NCBI RefSeq assembly: GCF_964275005.1
Contig: NC_092686.1
Span: forward strand, 14,761,696-14,825,695
Reading direction: 5' to 3'
Length of the DNA: 64,000 nucleotides
Source: Diadema setosum
Taxonomy: Eukaryota; Echinodermata; Echinoidea; Diadematoida; Diadematidae
This document shows, one piece after another, positions 26,918 through 38,955 of this stretch; the stretch's first letter is position 1; each line of letters begins with the position of its first letter. The notes below the pieces were generated by a model. That model was not told the origin of the DNA and searched no databases. It saw only the letters and a program-made list of their open reading frames with translations. The position numbers and the translations under genes are program-made.

Positions 26918-29900
26918 TCATCGGAACGACTGACTGAGGAGCGTACTTTCTGACCATGTTTCGTGATTTCGCGATATCGACTCCTCCATGACGCTGATGA
27001 ACTCCCCGTAGGACTTCAGGGCAGCCTGGGAAACAGATGCTAATAAAGGGAGAGCCAAAAGGTCATAAAGGTGGAATGATTATGGAAGTAGTGATAATGG
27101 TCATAATGGGGAGAGTGATCAGAATCACAAAAATCCTTATGAATTTGTGAATAGCACATACTCTCTTATAAACGAAGTGCAATCAATTCCCAGATTAAAA
27201 ACTCATGGATGTCAATATGGAACTATAAAATAAGCTGCATTTCTTTAAAAAGATCAGTTATGAAATGGCGTATCTTGAAAATACTATAAAACAAATACAC
27301 ATTGTTCCCTGAAATGCAAGTCATTCTGTATAAGCCAAACAGTTATAGTTGATACTCCATTTCCTGTTTGAGATACATGTATAGTATGTCTGATAATGGG
27401 AAAATAATGCCTTTAAAATAACATGAAAGGAGTTGCATAATGAGAATCCCTACCATAGATGAAATATGTGTTTTGCAGTGTTTACAACAAAGTGGTAGAA
27501 CAAGAGTTAGAATGCTCTTACCAAGCAGATCAGCGCCCTCTATGGCCTCCTTTCCTTCATGTGGAGCCAGCTTTGTGTTGACGATGCCGTCGTATGAAGC
27601 ATGCATGGAACGCAAGCTAGACAAGAGCTGTGTTTACAAGGAAAAAAATGAACAACAACAATATAATGATCACAGTTTAAACATGGTTGTCCATTGTCTT
27701 GGTGTTGTGCAGTCCATGATATCTTTCTGTGCATACCACTCAAAGACAATTTGTTTAGTGATACTATTAGCAAACATAAGGGAATACCACTGACATACGG
27801 GTATTTAACACACAATGTTCTTGATGCACTCCAGACAGGTTGCTACCAAATGGACTCAATAGATAACCTGCCTTAGATTGAAACATCTGTAGAAGCAAAC
27901 AGTAGGTAACTGTTTCTCTGTAACCATGCAAAAATATCAGCATTTATTATGAATGACATTCATTACATTTCAAGGGCAATGCTATTGGAAAGAAAAAAAA
28001 AACCAATATGTTAGATGTTCTCTTTAAGTCCAGGATCAGGATAGGAAACTTAAAGTCTTCATCATTTGAGCTGAAGTACTAAAGACATCACATTATATTT
28101 TCATAAAGTTTGTAATGAAATGCAGAAACTAATCACATTCTGTTATTCAATTTACTCAAGCACCCTTGATGAGTGAATTGGAGTGGAAATGTTTGACGTC
28201 TTAGCAGCTCGTCATATAATCTAGCCTATATCTTTAGGAAATTTGACATCGGCTTCTTTTTGTAACAATCCCATTTCTTTTATTCTTGCAAGCAAGCTTT
28301 GGGTTTACAAAAAGAGCATGATCCACTTTCAAAAAAAAAAATGATTAGCTGCTAAAATGTGTGAACTTGTGTTCATTTGGCAGTGAGATCCATTCTGTAC
28401 GAGCCACAGTGGTCACACATAATTTACAAGCCCCTCCCTCCAAGTCTCTTGACAGATTGAGCTCACCGAGGTGAATTGCTGCAGGAGGGTGTGCACCCTC
28501 TTGACGGCCAGTCCCAGCTGGGTGAGCCGCGGGGGCGCCTTGTCACACCACTGCCTCATTTCGCTCTCGAAGGAGAAGGTGAAGTTGGTGACCAGCTGGA
28601 CCAGCTCGGTCAGGACGAGCTTCATGGTCTGCCTCACCTTGTCTGCTGCCTTTGGATTCTTCTCTGGAATGGGGTACTGATGAGATTCATTGACGAAACA
28701 TCATAATATCACACTAATAACAAGAGACAAAGCTGCATTATTACCTCCGCCAAGGGAGGAGGTTATGTTTTCATTACCGTTTGTTTGTTTGACCATGCGC
28801 AAAATAACTCAAAAAGTAGTCGACAGATTTGGATGAAACTTACAGGGAAGGCTGAAAATGGCACAAGAATGAGATGATTAAATTTTGGTAGTGATGTGGG
28901 AATTTTTGTGGATTTTATGAAGGATTTTCGATATTTTGGCAGGTAGGATCAATGAAATTGGGAGTACAAGCTGCGTATTTTTGAGGTTTTCATACGCGCA
29001 CTAAAGTGTGTGCTCTTGTTTCTGCTAGGGCAAGGCGTGCCGCGCAGCTGGAATGCATAATAATGATAATAATGTGAATTGATGACGTAACAAAAGGCTT
29101 ATATATTGGGAAATCGGCGACTTTCAGCATGCATACGTACCAGTGGAAATCCCTGATCTATGTGGAAAAACAAGATCAGTGGTGGAAATGGGCTGCTTGG
29201 CAGAGGTCTGCGCTCTTTAGAGTGCTTCTCTAGTTGTTAATTTACTGAAAACTCCATCACTGTACCATGGCCGCAAGAATGATTCTACACCATCATCACT
29301 TTAACATCGGAACACTTCCATTTCATGGCTTGATCTACTCTTGTAGCTTCTTTCACTGGTATATCCACTTATATCAACTGGAAGAGAGCTGATTCATTTC
29401 TTTGTGACAACACAAAATCTATTTTCAAAAATCATTATCATAGAGGAGATTGATATGACTTTCAAAATGTCTTGGGGGAAAAAAAATAGTTAAAAGCCAT
29501 ATTACATTCATAATCAACACTTAAGTAAGTCAATGGGTAATCATTCTATACAATATCCACATTTCATCACTCACCTACATGTACCTTAGATCATATTCAG
29601 CAAACCTTGATCACACAATATTGTGATATGTGTGAGAGGATAATTGAAATGTATTTGATATTCAACAGAAAACAGCACACCCTGCAGTTTACCTAAACCA
29701 AAATAGATTTTGAGGAAATAAATTTCACTCACAGCTTCCTTGAGCTCTGTGAGATGTTGGTTTGCTTGGATGAGTTCCATGGACAGATGTGTAGACATCT
29801 CAAGCAGAGCATCCATATTGGGTGGTGATCTACACAAGCAAATGATGAAAATTAAGAAATTAGAAACAGGGTCAACTTTGCAACTTTTTTTTTTCTTTTT

Positions 29901-32900
29901 CTTTTTCCTTTTTTTCCCCTTTTCCTATGAGCTCCCTCATGGAAACATTTTATAACCAATGGCCCGAATTCATGAAGGTGGTACAAATGAAACCATGGTT
30001 TAAACCATGGAGCGCCAAGTGTTGCATGGAATATTTCGTTACGAAATCAGTCATTTCGTTGATGAAATGATTATTTTGTAACTAAATTGACATTTCGTAC
30101 ATGAAATGATAATTTCTTTAACAAAACGGTCATTTTATCAACGAAATGATCAATTTAGTAACGAAATATTCCGTGCGACACTTGGCGCTCCATGGTTTTT
30201 GTCCATGGTTTTAAACCATGGTTTCATTTGTACCACCTTTGTGAATTCAGGTAATTAAGTTTAAATAATAGTGGTGTTTGATCTGCTTGTTATGTCGCTT
30301 TCTTTCATCTCAGTATTGTCTGGGGTATATAATTTTTTATAGGGCCCTTTACTTTTGGCTAGCGTGAATTCTAAAAAATGTGAAAATATCTTCACCATTT
30401 TCCATGCAAATTTTGAACGGGTTGGATTGTGCTTTCATTAGCTGATAAACACTACTATACTATAGTAGTGTGTGTGTGTGTTTACAAGTTTGTCTGTGTA
30501 TGTGTCTTAGTATCCATTTCGGAACGTGTGCATAAGCTAGTAAATTCCTGTGCAGGCCATACATGGATTGGAAGGAATAGATTGTTTGTGTGTATACTCG
30601 TGTAATGTGTAATGTACAGTACTTGTTGTATAGAGTGAGGCATATAGTACATTGATTTTCATACATGGAAATGTCAAATCAAATTGTCCTCTTTTTATAA
30701 ATTGGATGAAAACTTGTGGCTACAAAATTGCCCAGCCTTAATTTAAGAACCTATGAATATGTTTTTGAGCAGCTCAGCACGAAAATAAAGACATTTTAAC
30801 GGTACTGCAAAAACTTTCCTATCGCACCACCCACTTCTGTTCTCCGCCTTGCTCCTCTGCCGCCGCGGCCCGCTTGGCGAGGGTGCGAGTGATGTCTGGT
30901 GGGAAGAGGCTCTGCTTGGTGGACAGCGCCTCGTGGAGGTCACGCCCATGGGCCAGGGATGATATGAAGTGACAATCGGAGCTGAACTGATCCCACAGGG
31001 GTAGGCTCTCACTGATTTTGGGGGTCGTTACAAAGAGGGAAGGAATGCACTTAAAGGGATCGTATAGTTTTGGTTGAGACTTAACTTCATGTTTCTAACA
31101 TTTTTTGGTGAGATATTGAGAAACCTCTTATGAAATCTGAAAGAACATGTCATTCCAAGAAGAATTCAATGTTTATTTGATGAAAATTGGCTTTGATTGG
31201 CTGAAATATCTAAAACAGAGCGACCCTAATAAAAGGTGGGACCCATCATTTATTATAATCGCTTTGTCAACCACCCCCAAGCCAATTTCCATCAAATAAA
31301 CTGTGAATTCCTCTTGGATTGTATGCTCTGTACAATATCATAAGTGGTTTCCTGGTATCTTGCAAAAAGTTAAAAGCCCAATCCCCATCTCCACCAATAC
31401 GATACCATCGCTTTAATTGGTAGACGTCATACGTAGCAAACTTTTAAATGTGATGAGAAAGCAAGAGGGAGATAGAGAGTGAGCAAGAAAGAGCAATGAA
31501 GAGGAAGTTCGATGGGTAGTTTGCCTATAAACCACATGAAATATCAGATGGTTATCCCAAAAGGACAGATTGAATAGTACTATGCCAAATACATCCAACT
31601 CCTTGTGTGTTGAAAAGGCATTATACAGAAAGAGAGAAAGAGGGGGGAAAAGGTTTCATTGTGCAGATAGCTTGCCATTATGTCATGCATAATTCAAGTG
31701 GCAGCAAAAAACCCCCCAAAAACAAATAAAAACAGACAGACTCACAGACCAAAGAATACACTACACAACATTATGCCAACAGGTAGGCATGAAAAGCAAA
31801 ATGTAACAAAAGATGCCTACAGTAACATTCCCAAGACAAAGATCCTCTAATGCAATATTAATGAAAGATGAAACAAAATTTGACATATTCTATGCCACTA
31901 CCAGATGTCCTCTCCACAGAAAAACTGGTGGCCATCGTGACAATGAAAAGCTTCTCGCTCTTAAAGACACCCAGTCGCGAGGATACATGGACATATTTCA
32001 GCCGCGGGCGGCAGCACGTAAACTCGCTTCCGAAGTTGCTACGAAGCGAAATGTGTGTGTGCGCAAGACATCCCTAAAGCAATGTATCGCGCTATAGTAT
32101 CTCGTTTGCTCGCTTGATTGATCTGAGCGCGGGGAGTACGTTTTGTGTAATGTGAATTGAATGTATGGTACGGTACTGTGTGATGCAATGTTCGCATGAG
32201 CTATAGTAGCTAGCTGCCTATACTTGTACGACTACAATGTACGCCTTCTCTTCATCGCACCGTCGATCGTCGTCAGTCGTTAACTACACTGTAATCGTCA
32301 GATCAGATTATATATAGGTAGGGTGGCCATCATGGACGATGACACATCGTCATGGGTAGCGGATATTACCGCCGAGTTGTCCATTCTGAACGCGGACGAT
32401 TGGGTCGGAGACCCTGTGTCTTGTGTAGCCCTACTACATATCGACCACCCTTATTGAAACCGACCGCGTATAATTCGCGCACTGAACACTTAGTACGCAC
32501 TTCTCTGCGCGCAAAGCACATAAAAATGGATTGGCTTTGAATGTAGATGAGGATGGTGTGGGAAAACGCGATAATTCATTGTTCATTAATGGTTTTAATC
32601 AAGGACAAAATTTCGAATGAATATTTTCACAGCAATAGCACAATAGCACAATGTAACGTCTATGGAAGTTTCTAAAATGCTTCTAAAAAGCTTCGTACAA
32701 CACGGTGTTCAATACAACTCGGTTTGCGTGCATTGTCAATGCAAAAACAGCGGTCGATCCTATTAACGCGATTTACCGCGGGGAGCTGAAACGAGGCCAC
32801 GCAAGTTCGTCGGCGATATTTTTGCACTGAAACTTCGAATCGAAAACGGAACAACGGCATTTGATAGAGCTGGATTTTCTCAATCACGTAGGTCAAGTTT

Positions 32901-35900
32901 TTTTACGTGAATTTCAGTGTTACATATTCTTATCAAGCAGATAAACATTAGGCGGTCGATTAGAAGTAGGTCCAACCATACTTGCCCTGGCGTGTGTAAA
33001 TTCAGGACGGGGACCGGAAGCGACTGTGCCCGTGCAGGGCCAACGGCCACAGTTGCACTGCACAGTGTAACTGTGGCCGTGATAACTATACACAGCCCAG
33101 TCGCTGTACATGGTACGTCGAGTTTCCGCATAGCGTAACAGTGTCTGGTCGGGCTATGGCCGTGATAGAAGGGACCGTGCACCAACCGACATACCTTCAA
33201 GTCGAAGTAGGGCCTAAACTAGAATCTATTAGATCTATCATCTTTGAACCTTTAGTTCCCCTGTTTAAACGTTAGAGTTCTACCAGATCTATTGGGTTAG
33301 ACTACATGTATGATGGAGCTTGCGATAGATCTATTCATTTTTTTTTTAATTTATTTGCAAATCCTAAATCATATTCTTGGGGAATTTGCATAACATGATT
33401 GATATGAAAAACTTCTCATTTAATGGGACTAATGACATTAAACTGACCCAGCAAATGTCATTTCAATTACGGCATTATCATAATTTGACATAAGAGAACG
33501 CGGAATTATACATAGAAAAATAGGCCTACTTGTCGATCAAACGCAAATGCCCTAAAGTTACTGATACTAGATTAGAAAAAGTCATTCCACTTCAATCACT
33601 GATTCATGTGTAGACTTCTACTTACACATCATCTGGATCTGGATTCCTTGAAGTTGTTGACTTGGCCAGCTGGGGTTGCTTGATTGGCGTAAGCCGTGGC
33701 AACACAATTCCACCGTGCATGTCGTAACACGAATTTGCACATTCTAAATAAAAATTCCTGCAAAACTGTTCATGCAACTCCAGCAAGTGGAAAGCAAAAT
33801 TTTCATCGGCACGCTGACGCTGAAGCCTCCCCCTCTGGTCTCTTACTTGTCCTCCAGCTAAGAACACGTCTCTCTGCGTTCTCCATGCACTCGTCGATAG
33901 CGTCAAACAAGTAGATACGTTGCCTCGAGTTGGACGGCTGTTTGATCTCCATTGTGAGGTTTCATTACTAAACCAAAGCCAAGGCTAAGCCGAAACAGTA
34001 CAGCACTTTTTATTGCAAACAGTACTCGCATACCACACACAATATTGATACTGACATACCGGTACCGACGACTTTCTATCAACTTTGTTATGTTACGATC
34101 CGGCCCAACGTACTGTAAGCTGTACGTATAACACATGCAGCTGACGCAGCAGACAACATTGCACGATGAGATCATAACAACCTGCCATATGGCCATATGC
34201 ATTGCAACTTGCTATACATGAAGCTTAGAGTTTTAATATTTCCTCATCAAAGCATATTTATAAATACCAAATATTAAACAACGTAATATATGAATAATTT
34301 ATGATATCGTTATATAATATTTTCAGACATTTTTAAATATTATTGCCTAGATTGCTGAAATTGGCACCATAGTGCATATAAACAGAGACTGGAGCCAGAT
34401 ACGTACGTACGTACACCCTACAGCTCTCACTACTTGTTGTGTCACGGACCGGGAGAGATTTTCATGCGCATGGCTGTTGTGCGGTTTTGTGCATTCACCC
34501 ATTCGGCCCCATTCGGTAGGTATTCGGGCGTCCATGTTGAAATTACAGTGGACAGCTCGCGCGGCGCTCGTGCCCCATCAGGTTTTCGCTGGTGCGCTGC
34601 GTAGCGTCGTGTTCGGTATTCGGTACGTACGGGGGTACAATAACGGGAGGAGCAGCTTGTCGTGCTTTTCTACTGAGCTGCGAATCGCCTGCGACGACCG
34701 GCTGCCTTTAGATACTCATTAAAGCTTTCAACTACTGGACTCTCTCTACACAGTAGGTACAATAGAAGCCTAAATCTCACCTCACTACGCCATGGCTTGA
34801 TACCCCGAGGGCCCTGGACTCGTCACACATGTCACTGATGTACACAATGTCCAGGAGCTTGTCCCAGAATGCTGCTTGACTGGAGTGCGAGGTGGACACA
34901 CCCTGTCAGACAACAACCATGAAATCACATAGCAGGGTCAATATAGTTTCAGAAACAAAATATCTAATATTTCAAACCACTCTCAAGACATGGCAAAAGG
35001 ATTATTTTAGATATCTTTCTACGCATCCTTGCACATGCACAAAAACCCCACAGCAAAGAAAGAAAAGAATTTGAAAGATGAAATCGTCCAGCAGTACATT
35101 ACATACACAGTACGTACACATTTGTCCGGCAGTACATTCATGACTTTTTACAAGCTATGACACTTGGGTGTGGATTTGAATCATTTCTTATTTGTTTTTA
35201 CACAATAACCTAAGAATTTCAGCATGTGATAAAACAGAGGCTACTACTCTGCAGTTTTCTGGCACACAAGCAGTTGCCATAACAGTGTTTGCGAAGTACT
35301 CTATGAAATGATTCGTTAAAACATGCTACAGTTGTACTTGTGTGCAGTCACACCGATCATGTAAGTATAAACTGTATTAACAGTAAGACAAAAACTCACC
35401 CTAACAAGATCAATATCTCCTGGTCGACATATTCCTAGGTACGCACAGACCTCAGTTATAACTGTAAACAAAATATGAAAGTTTTCAAAAACATGACTCA
35501 ACAATGAAGATGATAACAATTTTTGTGAAAACAACCAAAAAATATGAAATGCAGTTAACAATGCACCCTTTTTGAAAGTGTATCATGCCAAGAAGCATTC
35601 ATGTATACAGAGCACAATCCAAACTCATACGAAACAAAACATACATGAAATGAGATTTGTGTCTACCTGTATATCTATTTCTCCAGAGTCACCGAGACAG
35701 TGTCAACAGAAGGAAATTGAGGACACTTTTTGCTCTTCCCTAATATGTGCGAAGAATTTAGCCAAACATGTCAAAGTGTGTTTTATTGTAGGGAGGTCTT
35801 GTATTAGACACATTAGTGTTTAATTTCACAAGTTTCAGATTTCACAAAGTTTGGAATGCAGCAGTAAACCTGCACTAAATTCTACAAATTTTCAAGAGTA

Positions 35901-38700
35901 TATTTTGACTATCTTTTACCACAAAATCCTAAACAATGAATTGTTTATGATCTATACATCAATCATTGACTGATAATTCATAACATAGTTTGCAAAACAC
36001 ACCAACATACGTCTTGTGCCATAACTTTACTTGGTAAATACATGTACTACAACTTGCAAACAACATATCCAAGAAAGTGACACTACATGTGCATCCTGGT
36101 TGTGCATTCAATCTACAGCTAAGAAAACATTTTCAGTGTACAGTGTATGCATTTATGGAATACTGGAACTTTATTCATTCATTCATGAAAATGAAGAAAA
36201 CTGAAAAATAAAACGGACAGCAAGAAAATAAACATCACAGGCATGCATGAACAGTTGCAGGTTCTGATTTAATGACAGCAAAGTATGTTCACATGTTTGA
36301 ATACCAGCAACTGAAGTGACACCATGAGTATGATCTATGATTTAGGCAATGAATTCCCAGACAAGACCTACAGGCTCACCTTGAAGTCTGGCATCCATCT
36401 TGGATTCACTGGTCCAATATTGGCTGTCAAACATCTCTGCTAACTTTGAATCATACCTGCAATGCAATGGAACAAGATGCACATTGCAAATATGTAATAT
36501 CTAAAGACACATTGAAATATTATAACAAAAATCTGTGAATTTGTTGATCCACAATTGCATCTAATGGATATGTCTATAACTGAGAATGACAACAAAGTTA
36601 ATTGAAAATGATGAAGTGATTTCAAGATATAGTGGCTTTAAATTTCTCAGTTAACTTTATGGTTAAATTCCTTTGTACATGGAAACAACAGAATAGTACA
36701 TCACTAGTAACTGGCAATTTCAGAAGAGACTTCTGTTTAAGAAAAGACACTAAAAAAGAAAAGAAAAAGGTTTTTCATCTCCAAGAAATGCCCAGTTGGT
36801 AGAACCTAATTTCCTTGGAATACAGTACAGTGTACTCTTGCTATAAGCCTATATTGAACACGGTCATAATGAAATTCTTGTTACAGTGAATTAAAAGTCT
36901 GATCAGGTCTCAAGATTATCATCTACAGTTGTATATCTTTAAATATTTTATTGTTTAGTAATATAATGAAATTTTGATATAGCAAAAGAAAACTGCCGGT
37001 CCACAGTGGTCCAAAGGACTTGATTATTTGCTGACAGGAGTCCATTGTATCAAAAATACATTGTACCTCGAGAGGAGCCATTGGAGAAGTCTTATCCTAG
37101 CCTCTCCAGGCTGGTAAAGAAGCTCAGCTATCCAGGATTCATCCACTCCATCCACAAAGGGACAGTCCAAAGCCTGTTATGAAGGGATAGAAATTAAACA
37201 AAGGCAAGATTAAAAAAGAAAGAAAAAAGGAATGACTTTTCATACAAGAATACTTTATTATCTGCAGCTTAATTTCCGCATAGTCTTTTCATAGTTATTT
37301 ATTTGGATAAATTTATGAGTCTATTAGTATTGGGACAAAAAACAAATTATACTTCCAAGAACATTCTAAATTGAATAAATTTTTGTGTAGTTTGGTCCCG
37401 TAGCGACATGAAACTGATATTCGGAGATACAAAAGTAGAGTTTTGCCAAAATCATGCAATCAGCCCCACCGCAGTGCGCGTGCATATGTGCATTAACAAG
37501 CAAGGTTAGGGTTAGGTTTAGGGTTAGGTTTAGAGTTAAGTTAGGGTTGTATTTGTGGTTAAATTAGTTGAGGGACATAAAGAAGTCTTTCCGAGAATAA
37601 CAGGGAGAAAGAAACGAAAGAACAAAGGAAAAAATGGAGAAAGGAAAATGCTATGCTGTGGAAATCGGCCCCATCGCTGTATCAATCGCGAGTAAAATGC
37701 CATTTGGTGGGACCCATTCTTCACGAGTATAATACTAAGTCTATACTGTGGAAAAAAGCCCCACAGCTGTGCTTGGCTTAGCTTACAAGTTACAGTAGCC
37801 CGACCAGACGCTGTTAATACGCTACGCGAATGTGTCGCGCTACGTATGTACAGCGCAGCGGCGACTGGGCTGTGTATAGTTAGGCTTAGCTTAGCCTTAT
37901 TTAGGTACCGATGAACGCCACACCCTGCGCCTGCACACGGTGGGCCTGAATTCACAAGCCGCCGTAACCATGTCCCTGGAGTGCTCCTTGTACACAGTTA
38001 AATTTTTTAACTTACTTCGCGTTCGGGCTGGTCCCAGAAAGTCGCGCGTGCCGTAGTACTAGTACCAGTACTAGTAGTAAATTTACATAGGCCCTATCTA
38101 AATTAAGTTTGTATAAAAAAAATAGATACGAACACGCCACAAGTGGTGGGGAATGGGGCCAGTATTTCACGAGTATGCCATAGGTGTTCTACTCACTGAT
38201 GATACTGGCGAAAACTCTAGAGTAGGGTCTAGACTACGCATTACGCTTAAACACTTGGTGGGGTTTGTTTTTTGGGTTTTTTTTGGGGGGGTTGTTTTTG
38301 TTTTGTTTTGTTTTGTTCTGTTTTATTTGTTTTGTTTTTTGTTTTGTTTTTTGGGGTGATCGCTAACCGTAATTAAGTTTGCATTCCGTCGCCGCGCCGT
38401 CGGCCGCCGCCCGCGCAGCCGGCGCGGCCGTCCAAGTTGGGTGTGTGATGTGATGAAGAATATAGAACGCGAAATAAAACGCATGGGACTGCATCTGCAT
38501 GTGAACCAAGTGCACATCTCGAAATTGAGCCATTCAAGGGCGATGGTACTACGAGTATACGAAGAATAGCAAAATACAGAGAACTATCAGTATCATCATA
38601 AATGAATTTGCCACGCATCAGTTGTACTTACGTCAAATCGTTGCTTGAAGGATCGCGACAATTTTTCTTGAGATGTCTTACTCTTACTTTGACGTGACAT
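26918..38700 (-). CDS. HAUS7: HAUS augmin-like complex subunit 7
   Basis: Augmin is an eight-subunit complex that recruits the gamma-tubulin ring complex to spindle microtubules for branching nucleation. Ten exons in transcript order, all phase-compatible: 38632-38700, 37067-37173, 36380-36456, 35400-35461, 34781-34902, 30835-31011, 29733-29829, 28467-28676, 27522-27627, 26918-27039. The start is the ATG at 38698-38700 (MSRQSKSKTSQEKLSRSF); the stop is TGA at 26918-26920. The product is 382 residues against 368 in human. Family matches: ALDCPFVDG...ELLYQPGEARIRLLQWL (human LNCPFLEG...ELLCSPSEYRLEILEW), YLGICRPGDIDLVRG, WDKLLDIV, then helical C-terminal parts. The last exon uses acceptor TTATTAG at 27040-27046; the AG 13 bases further downstream would break frame. 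The exon-2 donor (GTACAA) is weak. Intron 5 (31012-34780) holds a possible extra exon. Complete gene. Confidence 0.87.
28741..29234. mobile_element. Helitron-like short element
   Basis: Left end TTACCTCCGCCAAGGGAGGA, right end GGCAGAGGTCTGCGCTCTTT followed by AGAGTGCTTCTCTAGTT. The body contains CAAAATAACTCAAAAAGTAG and a GATTTGGATGAAACTT segment. I recognise this as a repeat widespread in marine invertebrates. The hairpin-rich 3' end closing with CTAG fits a Helitron terminus, though the class is an inference. Located in a HAUS7 intron. Confidence 0.55.
29963..30251. mobile_element. Foldback element with tandem core
   Basis: Ends CCCGAATTCATGAAGGTGG and CCACCTTTGTGAATTCAGG are inverted copies, as are AACCATGGTTTAAACCATGG and the segments around GAGCGCCAAGTGT / ACACTTGGCGCTC. 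The centre is made of repeated CATTTCGTT, GTAACGAAAT and AACGAAATGAT units. Non-coding, in a HAUS7 intron. Confidence 0.7.
31051..31416. mobile_element. Palindromic TTAA MITE, family 1 copy C
   Basis: TTAA at 31051-31054 and 31413-31416. Left arm AAAGGGATCGTATAGTTTTG, right arm ATACGATACCATCGCTTT. Shares AATTCAATGTTTATTTGATG and CATCAAATAAACTGTGAATT with the other copies. It starts about 40 bp upstream of the HAUS7 exon at 30835-31011. Confidence 0.8.
33045..33078. repeat. Near-perfect 34-bp hairpin
   Basis: GGCCACAGTTGCACTG and CAGTGTAACTGTGGCC face each other across a 2-base centre, with one mismatched pair in 16. It lies in a CpG-rich part of HAUS7 intron 5. Confidence 0.8.
33066..33155. 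repeat. Dispersed repeat, inverted relative to 37796-37890
   Basis: CTATACACAGCCCAGTCGCT and GTCTGGTCGGGCTAT occur here and, reversed, at 37796-37890 (AGCCCGACCAGACGCTGTT and CGACTGGGCTGTGTATAGTT). The pair flanks HAUS7 exons 2 to 5. Confidence 0.65.
33626..33967 (-). other. Candidate extra (cassette) exon in HAUS7 intron 5
   Basis: On the minus strand an acceptor TTTGGTTTAG is followed by 342 bases (114 codons) without a stop, ending in the strong donor GTAAGT (33620-33625). Both borders have the same phase as the flanking HAUS7 exons, so the segment can be included without breaking frame. Without it HAUS7 has its usual family length, and the segment's sequence (for example LAGGQVRDQRGR, ECANSCYDMHGG) is not recognised. 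A different frame in the same place starts with ATG at 33951 (MEIKQPSNSRQRIYLFDAID) and could be the first exon of another gene. Status open. Confidence 0.3.
36826..37049. mobile_element. TA-flanked MITE (GTTATAAC family), diverged copy
   Basis: TACAGTGTACTCTTGCTATA at the left, GACAGGAGTCCATTGTA at the right, AACTGCCGGTCC inside. It ends 18 bp from the HAUS7 exon at 37067. Confidence 0.6.
37504..37549. repeat. Short telomere-like tract
   Basis: Several TTAGGG and TTTAGGG/TTAGG variants in a row within a HAUS7 intron. TTAGGG is the telomere unit of most animals. The tract is short and impure, so it is likely an interstitial fragment or transposon sequence. Confidence 0.6.
37796..37890. repeat. 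Dispersed repeat, partner of 33066-33155
   Basis: AGCCCGACCAGACGCTGTT and GGCGACTGGGCTGTGTATAG match the reverse complement of 33066-33155. Confidence 0.6.
38240..38431. repeat. T/G low-complexity tract followed by a CpG-rich stretch
   Basis: TTTTG-type runs (38255-38356) followed by 38385-38431, which is made almost wholly of CG, GC and CCG steps. It sits in the first HAUS7 intron about 200 bp from the start codon, so it may belong to the promoter's CpG-rich zone. Confidence 0.5.
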
Positions 38701-38955
38701 TTTAGCGAGAATTGGTTGAAATAAATCAATTTACGAGCCACAGAACCATATCCTCGAACAAATAAAGCTTAATTAGTAAAAGTAGAATGCAATATATTCT
38801 GCAATACTTGTAATATCATATACTTATTTTAATGTATGTATTTATTAACTATTTTTATCATTTTGATATTTGCATTAATTGAATTGATCAATAACTTTTA
38901 GTAGGCCTATTTAGATACTTCCAAGCTAAACTGATAATAGGCTAAGCGAGCAAAG
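38701..38955. promoter_or_regulatory. Shared bidirectional promoter region HAUS7 / NDUFA12
   Basis: Only 255 bp separate the HAUS7 start codon (38700, minus) from the NDUFA12 start codon (38956, plus), so both 5' UTRs and core promoters must lie here or overlap the genes. The stretch is AT-rich. An ATTGG (inverted CCAAT) lies at about 38711-38715. No clear TATA box at a fixed distance. Inference from gene arrangement. Confidence 0.65.

Noticed and set aside
27017-27033. Acceptor CCCAG at 27027-27029 as the start of the last HAUS7 exon
   Set aside because: It would shift the frame; the upstream TTATTAG acceptor gives A-S-V-S-Q-A-A-L-K in phase with the previous exon.
30030-30170. CRISPR-like spaced repeats
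   Set aside because: Units are degenerate, contiguous and inside a foldback transposon in an animal intron.
37536-37955. 139-codon minus-strand ORF
   Set aside because: It overlaps the telomere-like tract and a dispersed repeat; low protein-like character and no splice or start context.
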